Source: Aequorivita vladivostokensis
GTDB lineage: Bacteria; Bacteroidota; Bacteroidia; Flavobacteriales; Flavobacteriaceae
Assembly (NCBI RefSeq): GCF_000952855.1
Contig: NZ_JSVU01000001.1
Span: forward strand, 186,001 to 250,000
DNA length: 64,000 nt
Reading direction: 5' to 3'
Shown: positions 27,828-38,195 of the stretch, one piece after another
Position numbering within the stretch: position 1 is the first letter of the stretch
Layout: every line of letters begins with the position of its first letter
Position numbers and translations under genes: made by a program
The notes under the pieces: model-generated
Database searches by the model: none
What the model saw: only the letters and a program-made list of their open reading frames with translations
What the model was told of the DNA's origin: nothing

Positions 27828-28409
27828 ATGATAACCCATATACAGGGCAGACTGGTTGAAAAAAACCCGACCGACGTAGTGATAGATTGCAATGGGATAG
27901 GGTACTTAATCAATATTTCCCTTCACACATTTTCTGACCTACCCACAAGTGAAAATGTTAAGCTGTTTACCCATTTGCTGGTTCGGGAAGATGCCCATAC
28001 GCTTTATGGTTTTTCCAGTGTAGCGGAACGTGAAATTTTTAGATTGTTGATTAGTGTCTCTGGAGTAGGAGCAAGTATCGCACGCACTATGTTATCGTCT
28101 CTGGCCCCAGAACAGGTGCTGGATGCCATTGCTCAGAACGACATTGCGACAATTCAATCGGTAAAAGGAATAGGAGCCAAGACTGCGCAACGCGTGATTT
28201 TGGATTTAAAAGATAAGATTTTAAAAGTATACGGTTTGTCGTCTATTTCTACCAGCTCAAGCAATACGAACAAAAATGAAGCGTTATCTGCTTTGGAGAC
28301 GTTGGGCTTTGTTCGCAAACAGTCTGAGAAAGTAGTGGATGCCATAGTAAAGGAAAATCCGCAGGCTTCGGTAGAAATGATTATTAAACAAGCTTTAAAA
28401 AATTTGTAA
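27828..28409 (+). CDS. ruvA: Holliday junction binding protein RuvA
   Basis: 193 aa. Tetramers bind the four-way junction and load RuvB. The N-terminal OB domain (MITHIQGRLVEKNPTDVVID), two helix-hairpin-helix motifs (SVSGVGASIARTML at about 81; SVKGIGAKTAQRVILDLKDK at about 108) and the C-terminal RuvB-binding helical domain (from about 147, NEALSALETLGF) are all present. It ends 3 bases before the sprA start, so the two are surely cotranscribed. Confidence 0.97.
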   Translation: MITHIQGRLVEKNPTDVVIDCNGIGYLINISLHTFSDLPTSENVKLFTHLLVREDAHTLYGFSSVAEREIFRLLISVSGVGASIARTMLSSLAPEQVLDAIAQNDIATIQSVKGIGAKTAQRVILDLKDKILKVYGLSSISTSSSNTNKNEALSALETLGFVRKQSEKVVDAIVKENPQASVEMIIKQALKNL

Positions 28410-28412
28410 AAT

Positions 28413-31400
28413 TTGAAGGCAAAAAATTACGTTTACAAGAGTGGCTTTTTTAAGCTTTTAGCAATTATAATTTTCGTATTGTTCAGCAATGTCTCGCTGG
28501 CGCAGGACTCCACAGCCGTTGGGAATGAAATGGGTAGAATGGACCTTCCCACTCCCGTCAGTATCCAGGACCTTTATACTTACGACCCCATAACCGACAG
28601 GTATATCTATACCCAAACCTTGGGCAGTTTCAATATTACCTACCCCATAATTCTTACCCCTCAGGAGTATCAGCTACTTATCCAGGAGGAGCAGATGAAA
28701 GCCTACTTCAAGGAGAAAATCGATGCCGCCGATGGTAGAAAGGCAGGTTCTGATGAACAACAAAAGAACCTGTTGCCAACCTTTTATGTGAATTCAAACT
28801 TTTTTGAATCCATTTTTGGGGGAAACACTATTGAAGTAATACCGCAAGGTTCCGTTGAAATGGATCTTGGATTGCTTTATACCAAACAAGACAATCCACA
28901 ATATTCACCGCGAAACCGAAGTAATTTCTCCTTTGACTTTGACCAAAGAATAAGTTTAAGTCTTTTGGCTAAAGTTGGGACCAGACTTCAGGTTACCGCA
29001 AATTACGATACTGAAAGCACCTTCGATTTCCAAAACCAGATAAAGTTGGAATATACCCCAACGGAGGATGACATCATTCAAAAAATTGAGGTGGGTAATG
29101 TGAGCATGCCACTAAATAGTTCGTTGATTCAAGGGGCGCAAAGCCTTTTTGGAGTTAAGACGCAACTTCAGTTCGGAAAAACAACCATTACTGGGGTTTT
29201 CTCAGAACAAAAATCGGAAACACGTACCGTTACCGCTGAAGGAGGTGCAACCATTACCGATTTTGAACTCTTTGCTTTAGATTACGATGAAAGCCGCCAC
29301 TTCTTCTTGGCACATTACTTTCGCGATAATTACGACCGTGCCCTTAAGCAGTATCCATTCATAAACAGTAATGTTCAAATTACGCGAATGGAGGTTTGGG
29401 TAACCAACAAAACCAGCCGTACCGAAAACGTTCGAAACATTGTGGCCTTGCAGGATATAGGGGAATCGGACCCGATGAATATAGGCTTAACAACACCTCC
29501 CGGAGGTTTCATCAGATCGGGTAGAAATGCATACCCAGATAACACGAACAACCTCTTCAATCCTTTTGGCATCAACGGGGGAGAGCCATCTTTGCTAAAC
29601 CCGTTAATTAGAGATGTGGCCAGCGTGCGCCAAGGCTTTACGGGGGTGCAAGTAAATGAGGGAGTAGATTATGTAACCCTTGAGAATGCCCGAAGGCTGG
29701 ACCCGGGGGAATATTCATTAAATTCCCAATTAGGTTACATCTCCTTGAACCAACGATTGACAAATGACGAAGTTCTTGCTGTTTCCTATCAGTTTACCGT
29801 GAACGGAAAGGTGTATCAGGTAGGTGAATTTTCCAATGATGGTGTTGAAGCCAATGGAGGAACCGTACCCGGAAATGGCGGTACCAATCCTCCCGGGGAA
29901 GAAACAGGCCTCGCGCAAAATCTGGTTGTAAAGCTTCTTAAGAGCAGTATTACCAATGTCAATGAGCCAATTTGGGATTTGATGATGAAAAACATCTATC
30001 CGATAGGTGCCTATCAGCTCGAGAAGGAAGATTTTAAACTGAACATTCTCTATACCGACCCTTCCCCATTGAACTATTTAACAGAGGCCGGAGCAGAGCT
30101 TCCGCCAGATGTAAAGGATGAAATTCTGTTGAAAGTTTTCAATTTAGATCGATTGAATTTTAACAACGATCCCCAACAGGGCGGCGACGGTTTCTTTGAT
30201 TTTCTTCCGGGGATTACCGTGGATGCACAAAATGGTAGGATTATTTTTACAACGGTTGAACCTTTTGGGGAACATTTATTTGAAAAGCTGGATCTTCCAA
30301 GTACATCGGCTACCTATTCCATGCCTTCTACTTATAATCCAAACCAGGCCAAGTACGTGTTTAGAACGCTTTATACCGGCACCAAGACACAGGCAGAACA
30401 GTTAGAGAGTGAAAAGAATAAATTTCAGTTAAAGGGAAGTTATAAATCTACTGGAGCCGATGGTATTCCCATTGGAGCTTTCAATATTCCGCAAGGTTCC
30501 GTTACCGTAACCGCCGGCGGAAGAACCTTGGTGGAAGGTGTGGACTATACCGTAAACTATCAATTGGGACGAGTACAGATTTTAGACCCTTCGTTGTTGA
30601 ATAGCAATATCCCGATTTCGGTGAGTACGGAAAACAATTCACTTTTTGGGCAGCAAAGCAAGCGTTTTACAGGATTGAATGTCGAGCATAAATTCAGTGA
30701 TAAATTTTTGATAGGCGCTACCTATTTGAACCTTAACGAACGCCCGCTTACGCAAAAATCCTCCTATGGTGTGGAGCCCATAAACAATTCTATTTATGGC
30801 ATTAACTTAAATTATTCCACTGAAGTGCCTTTCCTTACCCGATTGGTAAATAAACTTCCAAATATTGATACCGATGTGGAATCGAATATTTCGTTACGTG
30901 GGGAATTCGCCTATTTAAAACCCGGTGCCCCGAAAGTTTCAGATTTCGATGGCAAAACCACGGTATATGTGGATGACTTTGAAGCTTCACAAACCGGAAA
31001 CGATATAAGTTCTCCCTCAAGTTGGTTCCTTTCAAGTACGCCTGTTGGTTTTGGTGGTGAATTGGCAAATGATAATTTAGCCTATAATTACAATAGGGCG
31101 AAACTTGCTTGGTACACAATTGATCCAATATTTTACAGTAGTCAGCGTCCGGAAGGGATTAACGACGAAGATCTTTCTTCACCTTTTACCCGTCGTGTTT
31201 TTAGGGATGAAATTTTCCCCAACCAAGACATCATTCAAGGACAGACACAAGCCTTATTTACATTAGACTTAGCATATTATCCATCCACTCGTGGTGAGTA
31301 TAATTATAATCCTGCTGCGGCCGGAACCAATACGCTCCCCAATCCTCAAGATAGATTTGGCGGAATTATGAGACCTCTTACCACCACCGACTTTGAGCAG

Positions 31401-34400
31401 TCTAACGTAGAATATATCCAGTTTTGGATAATGGACCCGTTCATATATGATGAGAACAGCGGAAACCCCGGAGGAAACATTAATTTTAACTTGGGTAGTA
31501 TTTCTGAGGATGTTTTAAAAGACGGAAGAAAACAATACGAAAATGGCTTGCCGGAAGATGGAGGTACTAACAATACCACTGCCACCACTTGGGGTAAAGT
31601 GCCAACCAATCAATCCTTGGTTTATACTTTTGATACTGAAGGCCAACAGCGAATAAATCAGGATATCGGTTTGGATGGGCTTGATAACGCTGCCGAGGCG
31701 GCCAATTATGGCGCTTTTGGAGGTCTGCCAGATCCTGCAAATGACGATTATCAATATTTCCTTCAGGCCGAAGGAAATATATTGGATCGCTACTTAAAAT
31801 ACAACGGAACCCAAGGCAATTCCCCAGTAGAAGTTACCAACACCAACCGAGGAAGCACCGCACAGCCGGATGTTGAGGATATCAATCGTGACAATACCAT
31901 GAACACGATTGACAGTTATTTTGAATATAATGTGCCTGTATTCCCGGGTATGGGACGTGAAAACAACAGCTACATTTCAGATGTAAAAGAACTGGAGGTA
32001 ACTACTCAGAACAATGAGGTTATACCGGTGCGTTGGGTGCAATTTAAGGTTCCAATAAACAATCCAGACCAAGCCGTCAATGGAATCTCAGATTACAGAT
32101 CCATCCGGTTTATGCGAATGTTCCTTTCCCAATTTTCGGAGAATACCGTGTTGCGTTTCGGTACTTTAGAATTGGTTCGCGGAGATTATAGAAAATTTCA
32201 AAAAACATTGGACGAGGTAACCCTCGAAGATCCTTCAAATGACAACACTCTTTTTGAGGTGGAAGCTGTAAGTATCGAGGAAAATGAGAACCGCCAGCCC
32301 ATTCCTTATAGACTTCCTCCCGGGCTTGTACGCGAGGAGTTGAACAACAACAATAATATTATTCGTGAAAATGAACAATCATTGGCCTTGCGCGTGTGCG
32401 GTTTGGAACCCAATGATGGACGTGCCGTCTATAAAAACTTTAGTGTGGACATGCGCCAGTACAAAAATCTGGAAATGTTTATCCACGCGGAATCCTTACA
32501 AAATGAAACAGCCTTAGGAGATGGACAATTAGTGGCATTCATGCGTTTGGGGAATGACCTTACCAACAATTATTATGAAGTCCAGATTCCGTTGAATCCA
32601 ACCAATTTTGGAGCTACAAGCGCGGAGGAAATTTGGCCGGTTGCAAACAGGCTTAACTTACCATTGGAGTTATTGCAGCAAGTGAAAACCCGAACTCCCT
32701 TAAATTCAACCGAAGTGGTTTACTATACACAGTCAGAACTGGAAGGTGGCCTGTCTGGTGGAGAAAATGAACTTACAATTGGTATAAAGGGAAATCCAAG
32801 CTTTGGAAATGTTAGAACCATTATGCTTGGTGTAAAGAACAGTACAACAAATGATTTGTGCGGTGAAGTATGGTTCAACGAGCTTAGAATGTCTGAACTT
32901 AAGAATGAAGGCGGATGGGCTGCCGTGGTTAGTATGGACGCGAACCTTGCCGATTTCGCTACAATCAGTGCTACAGGTAAAAGAAGTACCGTAGGTTTTG
33001 GTTCCATAGAACAGGGGCCTAATCAGAGAAGTCGAGAGGATCTTCAGCAATATGATGTTGTTACAAATGTAAATCTGGGCCAGTTGCTTCCTAAGAAGTG
33101 GGGAATTCAGTTGCCGTTCAATTACGGGCGTGGGGAAGAACTCATAACTCCGCAATACGACCCCGAATTTCAGGATATCGAGCTCGACACCCGACTTGAT
33201 AATACGGAAGATCAAGCTGAAAAAGATAGAATAAAGGAACAAGCCGTAGATTATACAAAACGGCAGAGCGTAAACTTTATTGGGGTGCGTAAAGAAAGAA
33301 CTGGTGACGGCAAACCACAGGTATATGACGTGGAGAACTTCACAGGTTCCTTCTCCTATAATCAAACCGACCATCACGACTTTGAGGTTGAAGATGCCTT
33401 GGAGCAGAATGTTCGGGTGGGCGCTACCTATAATTATAATTTTACAGCGAAGCCCGTGGAGCCTTTCAAAAAGAACGATTCGTTGTTTACTGGTAAATAT
33501 TGGAGATTTTTAAAGGATTTCAACTTTAATTACCTGCCTACAAATATTTCCGTGAGTTCAAACATTACCCGGCAATACAATGAGCAAAAATTCAGGGAAA
33601 TAAACTTGTTGCCAGGCAATATTGGTCTGCCTACCCTTTACCAGCGCAATTATCTTTTTGACTGGCAATATACCATCAATCATAATTTAACGAAATCCCT
33701 GCGCTTCAATTTTACTTCTACAAATAATAGAATTGTAAATAATTATTTGGACGATAATGGTTTTATAAATAATGATATCGGTGTCTGGGACGGATTCTTT
33801 GACGTTGGTAACCCTAACCAGCATTTCCAGTCGTTACAGGTGAATTATGATTTGCCTTTCAGCAAATTCCCGTTCCTTAAATTCCTGAGAGCAACATATT
33901 CCTATACCGGAGATTATCAATGGCAGCGAGGAAGTGAACAGTTCAATGAAATTGAAATTGAGTTGAGCGACGGAAGCCGAAACGTTTACAATCTTGGAAA
34001 TTCTATCCAGAATGCAAGCACGCATCAAATTAATTCCAGTCTGGATATGAACGGTTTTTATCGTTATATAGGCCTTACCAAAATTAAGAAAAGCAAACCC
34101 AGAAAAAATGCAGGTGAAGCAGGCGACGGTGGAGGTGGAGATGAAAAAACCTCTGGCGAAGAAGGTAAAGCCGGTAGAGAAAGTAGAATTAAAGAGGAAA
34201 GGAACAATGCACTTTCCAATAGCAAAAGCGGCTCTCCAAGTGTTTTGGGTCGCGGTGCCGAAGAAGCGGGAAGTTTGAATGCCGGCGACAAAGCCATTAA
34301 TTCGTTAATTGGTCTTGCCACGATGCTCAAAAAAGTACAGTTCAATTACCAAGAAAACAATGGTATTTATTTGCCGGGTTATTTGCCATCCATAGGTTTT

Positions 34401-35636
34401 ATTGGAACATTGAAGCCTTCTACCGGTTTCGTGTTTGGAAGCCAAGCTGATGTTCGGGAACTTGCCGCGCGCAAAGGGTGGTTAACACTCTATCCGGAGT
34501 TCAACGAGCAATATACCGAGGTGGAGAGTCGTCAAATGGATATTCAGGCTAATCTGGAACCTATAAATGATTTGACAGTGGATGTAAACGGAAGCAGAAT
34601 TTATTCTGAAAACTATGCCGAAAATTACATTGTCCAGAATGATTTATACCAATCATTAACCCCCACTACCTTCGGAAACTTTAATATTTCAACGGTACTA
34701 ATAAAAACGGCCTTCGGTGCGAGCGATGAAAATGGTTCCGCAGCCTTTGACGATTTCAGAACAAATAGAATTACCATTGCAAACCGTTTGGCACAAGAGC
34801 ACTATCAAGGCAGACCAATTCCAAGAGATACTTTGGGATACCCTATCGGTTTCGGTAGAAACAGCCAGGACGTATTGCTACCGGCATTTCTTGCCGCCTA
34901 TAAAGGCAGTAACGCCTCCAACGAAAAAACGGGTATTTTCAGGGATATCCCGCTACCAAATTGGGATATTAAGTATACCGGTTTAATGAATATTCCTTGG
35001 TTCAAGAAAAATTTCAAACGTTTTTCATTGACACACGGCTACCGTGCAGGATATACCGTAAACCAATTCCAATCTAATCTGGATTATGACCCCAATAACA
35101 CTGAGGCCGTGGATCAGGCAGGTAACTTTAAGGTGAAAACCTTGCTCACAAACGTTAACTTAACGGAACAGTTCTCTCCGCTACTGCGTGTGGATTTTGA
35201 AATGAATAATTCGGTAAAAATTTTGGCAGAAATGCGTAAGGACCGCGCACTCTCCTTAAGTTTTGCGAACAATCTACTGACTGAAATAAAAGGAAACGAG
35301 TATATCATTGGCTTAGGATACAGAATAAAGGATTTGCGTATTGCCACTAACTTTGGCGGAAAAAAGTCTGTTATAACTAGCGATCTGAATTTTAAAGTAG
35401 ATCTTTCCAGAAGAGACAACATAACGATTATACGGTATTTAGATATTCTGAATAATCAGACCACTGCGGGGCAAACTATATATGGGGCACAACTGTCTAT
35501 TGATTATGCGCTGAGCAAAAACTTAACAGCCCTGTTCTATTACGACCATACCTTCTCTGAATATGCTATTTCAACGGCGTTTCCACAAACTACTATTAGA
35601 AGTGGATTTACGTTGCGTTATAATTTCGGAAACTAA
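28413..35636 (+). CDS. sprA: Type IX secretion system outer-membrane translocon SprA
   Basis: 2407 aa. SprA (Sov in Porphyromonas) is the giant outer-membrane barrel pore of the type IX secretion system, which exports adhesins and enzymes with C-terminal sorting domains and is needed for gliding. A signal peptide (1 to about 31, ending VSLAQD) is followed by repeated barrel segments; the end TTIRSGFTLRYNFGN is a typical outer-membrane terminal strand. Start is TTG at 28413; no ATG precedes the signal sequence in frame. A Gly/Glu/Lys-rich hydrophilic loop at about 1890-1945 (GEAGDGGGGDEKTSGEEG) is predicted disordered. The ruvA-sprA-gcvH order is typical of the family. Confidence 0.95.
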   Translation: MKAKNYVYKSGFFKLLAIIIFVLFSNVSLAQDSTAVGNEMGRMDLPTPVSIQDLYTYDPITDRYIYTQTLGSFNITYPIILTPQEYQLLIQEEQMKAYFKEKIDAADGRKAGSDEQQKNLLPTFYVNSNFFESIFGGNTIEVIPQGSVEMDLGLLYTKQDNPQYSPRNRSNFSFDFDQRISLSLLAKVGTRLQVTANYDTESTFDFQNQIKLEYTPTEDDIIQKIEVGNVSMPLNSSLIQGAQSLFGVKTQLQFGKTTITGVFSEQKSETRTVTAEGGATITDFELFALDYDESRHFFLAHYFRDNYDRALKQYPFINSNVQITRMEVWVTNKTSRTENVRNIVALQDIGESDPMNIGLTTPPGGFIRSGRNAYPDNTNNLFNPFGINGGEPSLLNPLIRDVASVRQGFTGVQVNEGVDYVTLENARRLDPGEYSLNSQLGYISLNQRLTNDEVLAVSYQFTVNGKVYQVGEFSNDGVEANGGTVPGNGGTNPPGEETGLAQNLVVKLLKSSITNVNEPIWDLMMKNIYPIGAYQLEKEDFKLNILYTDPSPLNYLTEAGAELPPDVKDEILLKVFNLDRLNFNNDPQQGGDGFFDFLPGITVDAQNGRIIFTTVEPFGEHLFEKLDLPSTSATYSMPSTYNPNQAKYVFRTLYTGTKTQAEQLESEKNKFQLKGSYKSTGADGIPIGAFNIPQGSVTVTAGGRTLVEGVDYTVNYQLGRVQILDPSLLNSNIPISVSTENNSLFGQQSKRFTGLNVEHKFSDKFLIGATYLNLNERPLTQKSSYGVEPINNSIYGINLNYSTEVPFLTRLVNKLPNIDTDVESNISLRGEFAYLKPGAPKVSDFDGKTTVYVDDFEASQTGNDISSPSSWFLSSTPVGFGGELANDNLAYNYNRAKLAWYTIDPIFYSSQRPEGINDEDLSSPFTRRVFRDEIFPNQDIIQGQTQALFTLDLAYYPSTRGEYNYNPAAAGTNTLPNPQDRFGGIMRPLTTTDFEQSNVEYIQFWIMDPFIYDENSGNPGGNINFNLGSISEDVLKDGRKQYENGLPEDGGTNNTTATTWGKVPTNQSLVYTFDTEGQQRINQDIGLDGLDNAAEAANYGAFGGLPDPANDDYQYFLQAEGNILDRYLKYNGTQGNSPVEVTNTNRGSTAQPDVEDINRDNTMNTIDSYFEYNVPVFPGMGRENNSYISDVKELEVTTQNNEVIPVRWVQFKVPINNPDQAVNGISDYRSIRFMRMFLSQFSENTVLRFGTLELVRGDYRKFQKTLDEVTLEDPSNDNTLFEVEAVSIEENENRQPIPYRLPPGLVREELNNNNNIIRENEQSLALRVCGLEPNDGRAVYKNFSVDMRQYKNLEMFIHAESLQNETALGDGQLVAFMRLGNDLTNNYYEVQIPLNPTNFGATSAEEIWPVANRLNLPLELLQQVKTRTPLNSTEVVYYTQSELEGGLSGGENELTIGIKGNPSFGNVRTIMLGVKNSTTNDLCGEVWFNELRMSELKNEGGWAAVVSMDANLADFATISATGKRSTVGFGSIEQGPNQRSREDLQQYDVVTNVNLGQLLPKKWGIQLPFNYGRGEELITPQYDPEFQDIELDTRLDNTEDQAEKDRIKEQAVDYTKRQSVNFIGVRKERTGDGKPQVYDVENFTGSFSYNQTDHHDFEVEDALEQNVRVGATYNYNFTAKPVEPFKKNDSLFTGKYWRFLKDFNFNYLPTNISVSSNITRQYNEQKFREINLLPGNIGLPTLYQRNYLFDWQYTINHNLTKSLRFNFTSTNNRIVNNYLDDNGFINNDIGVWDGFFDVGNPNQHFQSLQVNYDLPFSKFPFLKFLRATYSYTGDYQWQRGSEQFNEIEIELSDGSRNVYNLGNSIQNASTHQINSSLDMNGFYRYIGLTKIKKSKPRKNAGEAGDGGGGDEKTSGEEGKAGRESRIKEERNNALSNSKSGSPSVLGRGAEEAGSLNAGDKAINSLIGLATMLKKVQFNYQENNGIYLPGYLPSIGFIGTLKPSTGFVFGSQADVRELAARKGWLTLYPEFNEQYTEVESRQMDIQANLEPINDLTVDVNGSRIYSENYAENYIVQNDLYQSLTPTTFGNFNISTVLIKTAFGASDENGSAAFDDFRTNRITIANRLAQEHYQGRPIPRDTLGYPIGFGRNSQDVLLPAFLAAYKGSNASNEKTGIFRDIPLPNWDIKYTGLMNIPWFKKNFKRFSLTHGYRAGYTVNQFQSNLDYDPNNTEAVDQAGNFKVKTLLTNVNLTEQFSPLLRVDFEMNNSVKILAEMRKDRALSLSFANNLLTEIKGNEYIIGLGYRIKDLRIATNFGGKKSVITSDLNFKVDLSRRDNITIIRYLDILNNQTTAGQTIYGAQLSIDYALSKNLTALFYYDHTFSEYAISTAFPQTTIRSGFTLRYNFGN

Positions 35637-35663
35637 ACAGAAAATTGACTTATTTAATTTATT

Positions 35664-36044
35664 ATGAATATACCAGCAAATTTAAAATACACAAAAGACC
35701 ACGAATGGGTCCAAATAGAAGGCGACATTGCAACCGTAGGGGTTACTGATTTTGCCCAAGGAGAATTGGGTGATATAGTATATGTTGAGGTTGAAACCGT
35801 AGGTGATACCCTGGATAAGGATGAAGTATTTGGAACCGTAGAAGCCGTAAAGACCGTTTCCGATTTATTTCTGCCCCTTTCCGGAGAGATCATTGAATTC
35901 AACGAAAGCTTGGAGTCTGAACCCGAAAAGGTAAACACAGATGCCTATGGTGAAGGTTGGATGATCAAATTGAAAATTTCTAACCCCGACGAAATAGCAG
36001 AACTTTTGGACGATGCCGCTTATAAAGCAATTATTAGCGGGTAA
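35664..36044 (+). CDS. gcvH: Glycine cleavage system H protein
   Basis: 126 aa lipoyl carrier that shuttles the aminomethyl group between the P, T and L proteins of glycine cleavage. The lipoylation site is Lys63 in [13 protein letters not shown], one position from the E. coli residue. The N-terminus [20 protein letters not shown] is canonical. It follows sprA by 27 bases. The other gcv genes are not in the window. Its last 32 bases overlap the next ORF. Confidence 0.96.
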   Translation: MNIPANLKYTKDHEWVQIEGDIATVGVTDFAQGELGDIVYVEVETVGDTLDKDEVFGTVEAVKTVSDLFLPLSGEIIEFNESLESEPEKVNTDAYGEGWMIKLKISNPDEIAELLDDAAYKAIISG

Positions 36045-36408
36045 ACGGCCGTTGCGTCTAGCAATACTTTACAGTTGTGTAATCACAGTCCTGTTTTTTA
36101 TTCCTAGCGGCGAGCTACCCAAAACCGATTTTTCTGAAGCAGATAAGTTAATCCACGTCTTGGTTTATTTTGTATTGGCCAATCTATGGATACTCTACCT
36201 TTATGTAAAAAATGGGCATCATTTATATAAAAGGGGTACACTTATTCTTCTGTTTTCCATCCTGCTTTATGGCATAATAATTGAGATATTTCAAGGACTC
36301 TTCACTGTTTCGCGAAGTGCAGATATACTCGATGTAGCCTCAAATTTAGTAGGAAGTTTACTCGGTATCTATTTTTTCAAAAATGTAAAACATAAATTAA
36401 AAGCTTAA
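36013..36408 (+). CDS. VanZ-like membrane protein
   Basis: 131 aa with four membrane helices. The VanZ-type pattern is visible: an N-terminal helix ([18 protein letters not shown]), the [19 protein letters not shown] segment, and the C-terminal [32 protein letters not shown]. The [12 protein letters not shown] motif is the most conserved part. The physiological role of these small proteins is unclear in Bacteroidetes; a link to resistance is not implied. The start at 36013 overlaps gcvH by 32 bases in another frame, implying translational coupling; a later start would remove part of helix 1. Confidence 0.8.
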   Translation: MPLIKQLLAGKRPLRLAILYSCVITVLFFIPSGELPKTDFSEADKLIHVLVYFVLANLWILYLYVKNGHHLYKRGTLILLFSILLYGIIIEIFQGLFTVSRSADILDVASNLVGSLLGIYFFKNVKHKLKA

Positions 36409-36474
36409 AATTTTGATTAAGTTTTAAATTGAACGATAATTTCTATATTTTAGCAACTAGTTAAAACCACTATT

Positions 36475-37197
36475 ATGGAACCCAAAAAAAATCCGAAAGC
36501 AGATGTAGGCCGCAGAAGCATGCTGTTTTTCCAATTAGGAATGGTGCTTATGCTTTTCTTGGCATGGCAAGCAATTGAATGGAAATCTTATGATAAATCC
36601 GATACTGACTTCGGGCAACTTGACGTAGGCGAAGAACTGGAGGAAGAAATTCCCGTAACACAGCAATTGACTCCACCGCCGCCACCGCCGCCACCGCCAC
36701 CGGCACCCGAGGTTATTGACGTAATTGAGGATGAGGAAGACGTGGAAGAGACCATAATAGAATCTACTGAAACAAACCAAGAAGAAAAAATTGTTGAAGT
36801 AAAGGAAATTAAGGAAGAAGTAGTTGAAGAGGAAATAGCCGACGTGCCATTTGCCGTTATCGAGAATGTACCGGTATATCCTGGATGCGAAGGTGAAAAA
36901 ACAAATGACGCAAAGAAAAGATGTATGTCTTCCAAGATTAGTGAGTTTATCAATAAGAAATTTGATACTAATCTAGCCTCCGATTTAGGATTGGAAGGAA
37001 GACAGCGTATTGCGGTTCAGTTTAAAATTGATAAGAGCGGAAGAGTGGTTGATGTGCGCGCACGTGCACCACATCCAAGATTGGAGAAAGAAGCAATGGA
37101 TGTTGTACAATCACTTCCGAATATGACCCCTGGAAAGCAACGTGGTAAGCCAGTTGGTGTACTATATTCCCTTCCTATAGTTTTCGATATTCAGTAA
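36475..37197 (+). CDS. tonB: Energy transducer TonB with Cys-pair linker
   Basis: 240 aa. One N-terminal helix (about 17-36, MLFFQLGMVLMLFLAWQAI) anchors it in the inner membrane. A periplasmic linker with ten prolines in a row (about 64-75) and acidic Glu/Val repeats follows. The TonB C-terminal domain (about 128-240) begins FAVIENVPVYPGCEGEKTND and contains the paired Cys of PGCE and RCMSSKISEFI, separated by 14 residues. TonB carries energy from ExbB/ExbD to outer-membrane transporters; those partners are not in this window. The next gene is a close paralogue. Confidence 0.9.
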   Translation: MEPKKNPKADVGRRSMLFFQLGMVLMLFLAWQAIEWKSYDKSDTDFGQLDVGEELEEEIPVTQQLTPPPPPPPPPPAPEVIDVIEDEEDVEETIIESTETNQEEKIVEVKEIKEEVVEEEIADVPFAVIENVPVYPGCEGEKTNDAKKRCMSSKISEFINKKFDTNLASDLGLEGRQRIAVQFKIDKSGRVVDVRARAPHPRLEKEAMDVVQSLPNMTPGKQRGKPVGVLYSLPIVFDIQ

Positions 37198-37214
37198 TCA
37201 CGAATAATATAATT

Positions 37215-37252
37215 AAAAAGCCCCGTCCTTGCGAGCAAGTACGGGGCTTTTT
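37215..37252 (+). terminator. Intrinsic terminator after the first tonB
   Basis: AAAAAGCCCCGT (37215-37226) pairs with ACGGGGCTTTTT (37241-37252), continued after one mismatch by CTTG/CAAG around a CGAG loop. It separates the two TonB paralogues into distinct transcripts. Confidence 0.87.
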
Positions 37253-37309
37253 GCGTTTTGGCACAACAGTTGCTTTTATAAAAGTGTAACCATTTAAATC
37301 ACTGTAATT

Positions 37310-38092
37310 ATGAAAAAAGCTGTCAAAAATTTCGCAAACAAAAGGGAGGATAAAAAACAGATTAATATAAAATGGAACTCACGTCTGTTTTTTCAATTAG
37401 GTGTTATACTTAGTTTACTTGCCGTTTTTTTTATAATGCAGACTAATTTTGAAATAACAAAAAATACTGCAGAGCGGCACATTCCGACCACTTTGGAAGA
37501 ACCAGCGATGATAGACTATGTTTTGGACATCGAAAAACCGAAGCCAATTGAACCCATCAAGCAAAAAATACAAAAGCGCGTGCCTGTTCAAAAGGTAGTG
37601 AAGAGTAACGTGTTTGATGTAAAGGATAACGAAGCGCCGGTGGATGAAACACCAATTGCCGATACTGATATGCCAATAATAGATGCGCCTATAATTGAGC
37701 CTCAAGGCCCAGAAAAGCCTTTGGAGCCTGCAGTAACTAGGACTGTCCTGAATGTTGAGTTCGTACCTGTATATCCTGGTTGTGAGGCGCTGGACAGCAA
37801 TGCCGAAAAAATAGAATGTATGTCTTCCAAAATAAATGCCTTTATTAATAAAAACTTTCGAAAGGAAATTTTGGAAAATCTGAATCCTAATGAAGCGTAT
37901 CGAATTTATGTGAAATTCAAGATCGATTCAAATGGGTATATCGCCGACGTTATGGCTAATTCACACAACACAAAATTAAAGATGGAAGCTCAACGCGTAA
38001 TCAACAATTTGCCTGTCATGAAGCCTGGGAAACAAGGAGACAAGAACGTGGATGTAGTCTATACCGTACCTATTGTATTCAATATTCATTAA
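37310..38092 (+). CDS. TonB paralogue with Cys-pair domain
   Basis: 260 aa. A basic N-terminus, then one membrane helix (about 27-46, LFFQLGVILSLLAVFFIMQ). A Pro/Lys linker without a polyproline run follows (IEKPKPIEPIKQKIQKRVPV). The C-terminal domain matches the neighbouring TonB closely: FVPVYPGCEALDSN, ECMSSKINAFINKNF, VKFKIDSNGYIADV, PGKQGDKNVDVVYTVPIVF. It is therefore a tandem duplicate that has diverged in the linker. It may energise a different receptor. It is flanked by terminators on both sides, so it should be transcribed on its own. Confidence 0.88.
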   Translation: MKKAVKNFANKREDKKQINIKWNSRLFFQLGVILSLLAVFFIMQTNFEITKNTAERHIPTTLEEPAMIDYVLDIEKPKPIEPIKQKIQKRVPVQKVVKSNVFDVKDNEAPVDETPIADTDMPIIDAPIIEPQGPEKPLEPAVTRTVLNVEFVPVYPGCEALDSNAEKIECMSSKINAFINKNFRKEILENLNPNEAYRIYVKFKIDSNGYIADVMANSHNTKLKMEAQRVINNLPVMKPGKQGDKNVDVVYTVPIVFNIH

Positions 38093-38109
38093 AAGTTTCA
38101 ATCAAAATT

Positions 38110-38139
38110 AAAAGCTCCCGAGAAATGGGAGCTTTTTTT
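38110..38139 (+). terminator. Intrinsic terminator after the second tonB
   Basis: AAAAGCTCCC (38110-38119) and GGGAGCTTTT (38127-38136) with a 7-base loop, followed by TTT. It lies 18 bases after the stop codon. Confidence 0.87.
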
Positions 38140-38195
38140 GAATCCGGTCATTCCAAAAAAACTGTATCTTTCGGGTTCAAACAAGCAACCTTTCG

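Noticed and set aside
36588-36953. 121-residue minus-strand ORF with polyglycine opposite tonB
   Set aside because: The polyglycine is the reverse of the tonB polyproline codons; no independent coding evidence.
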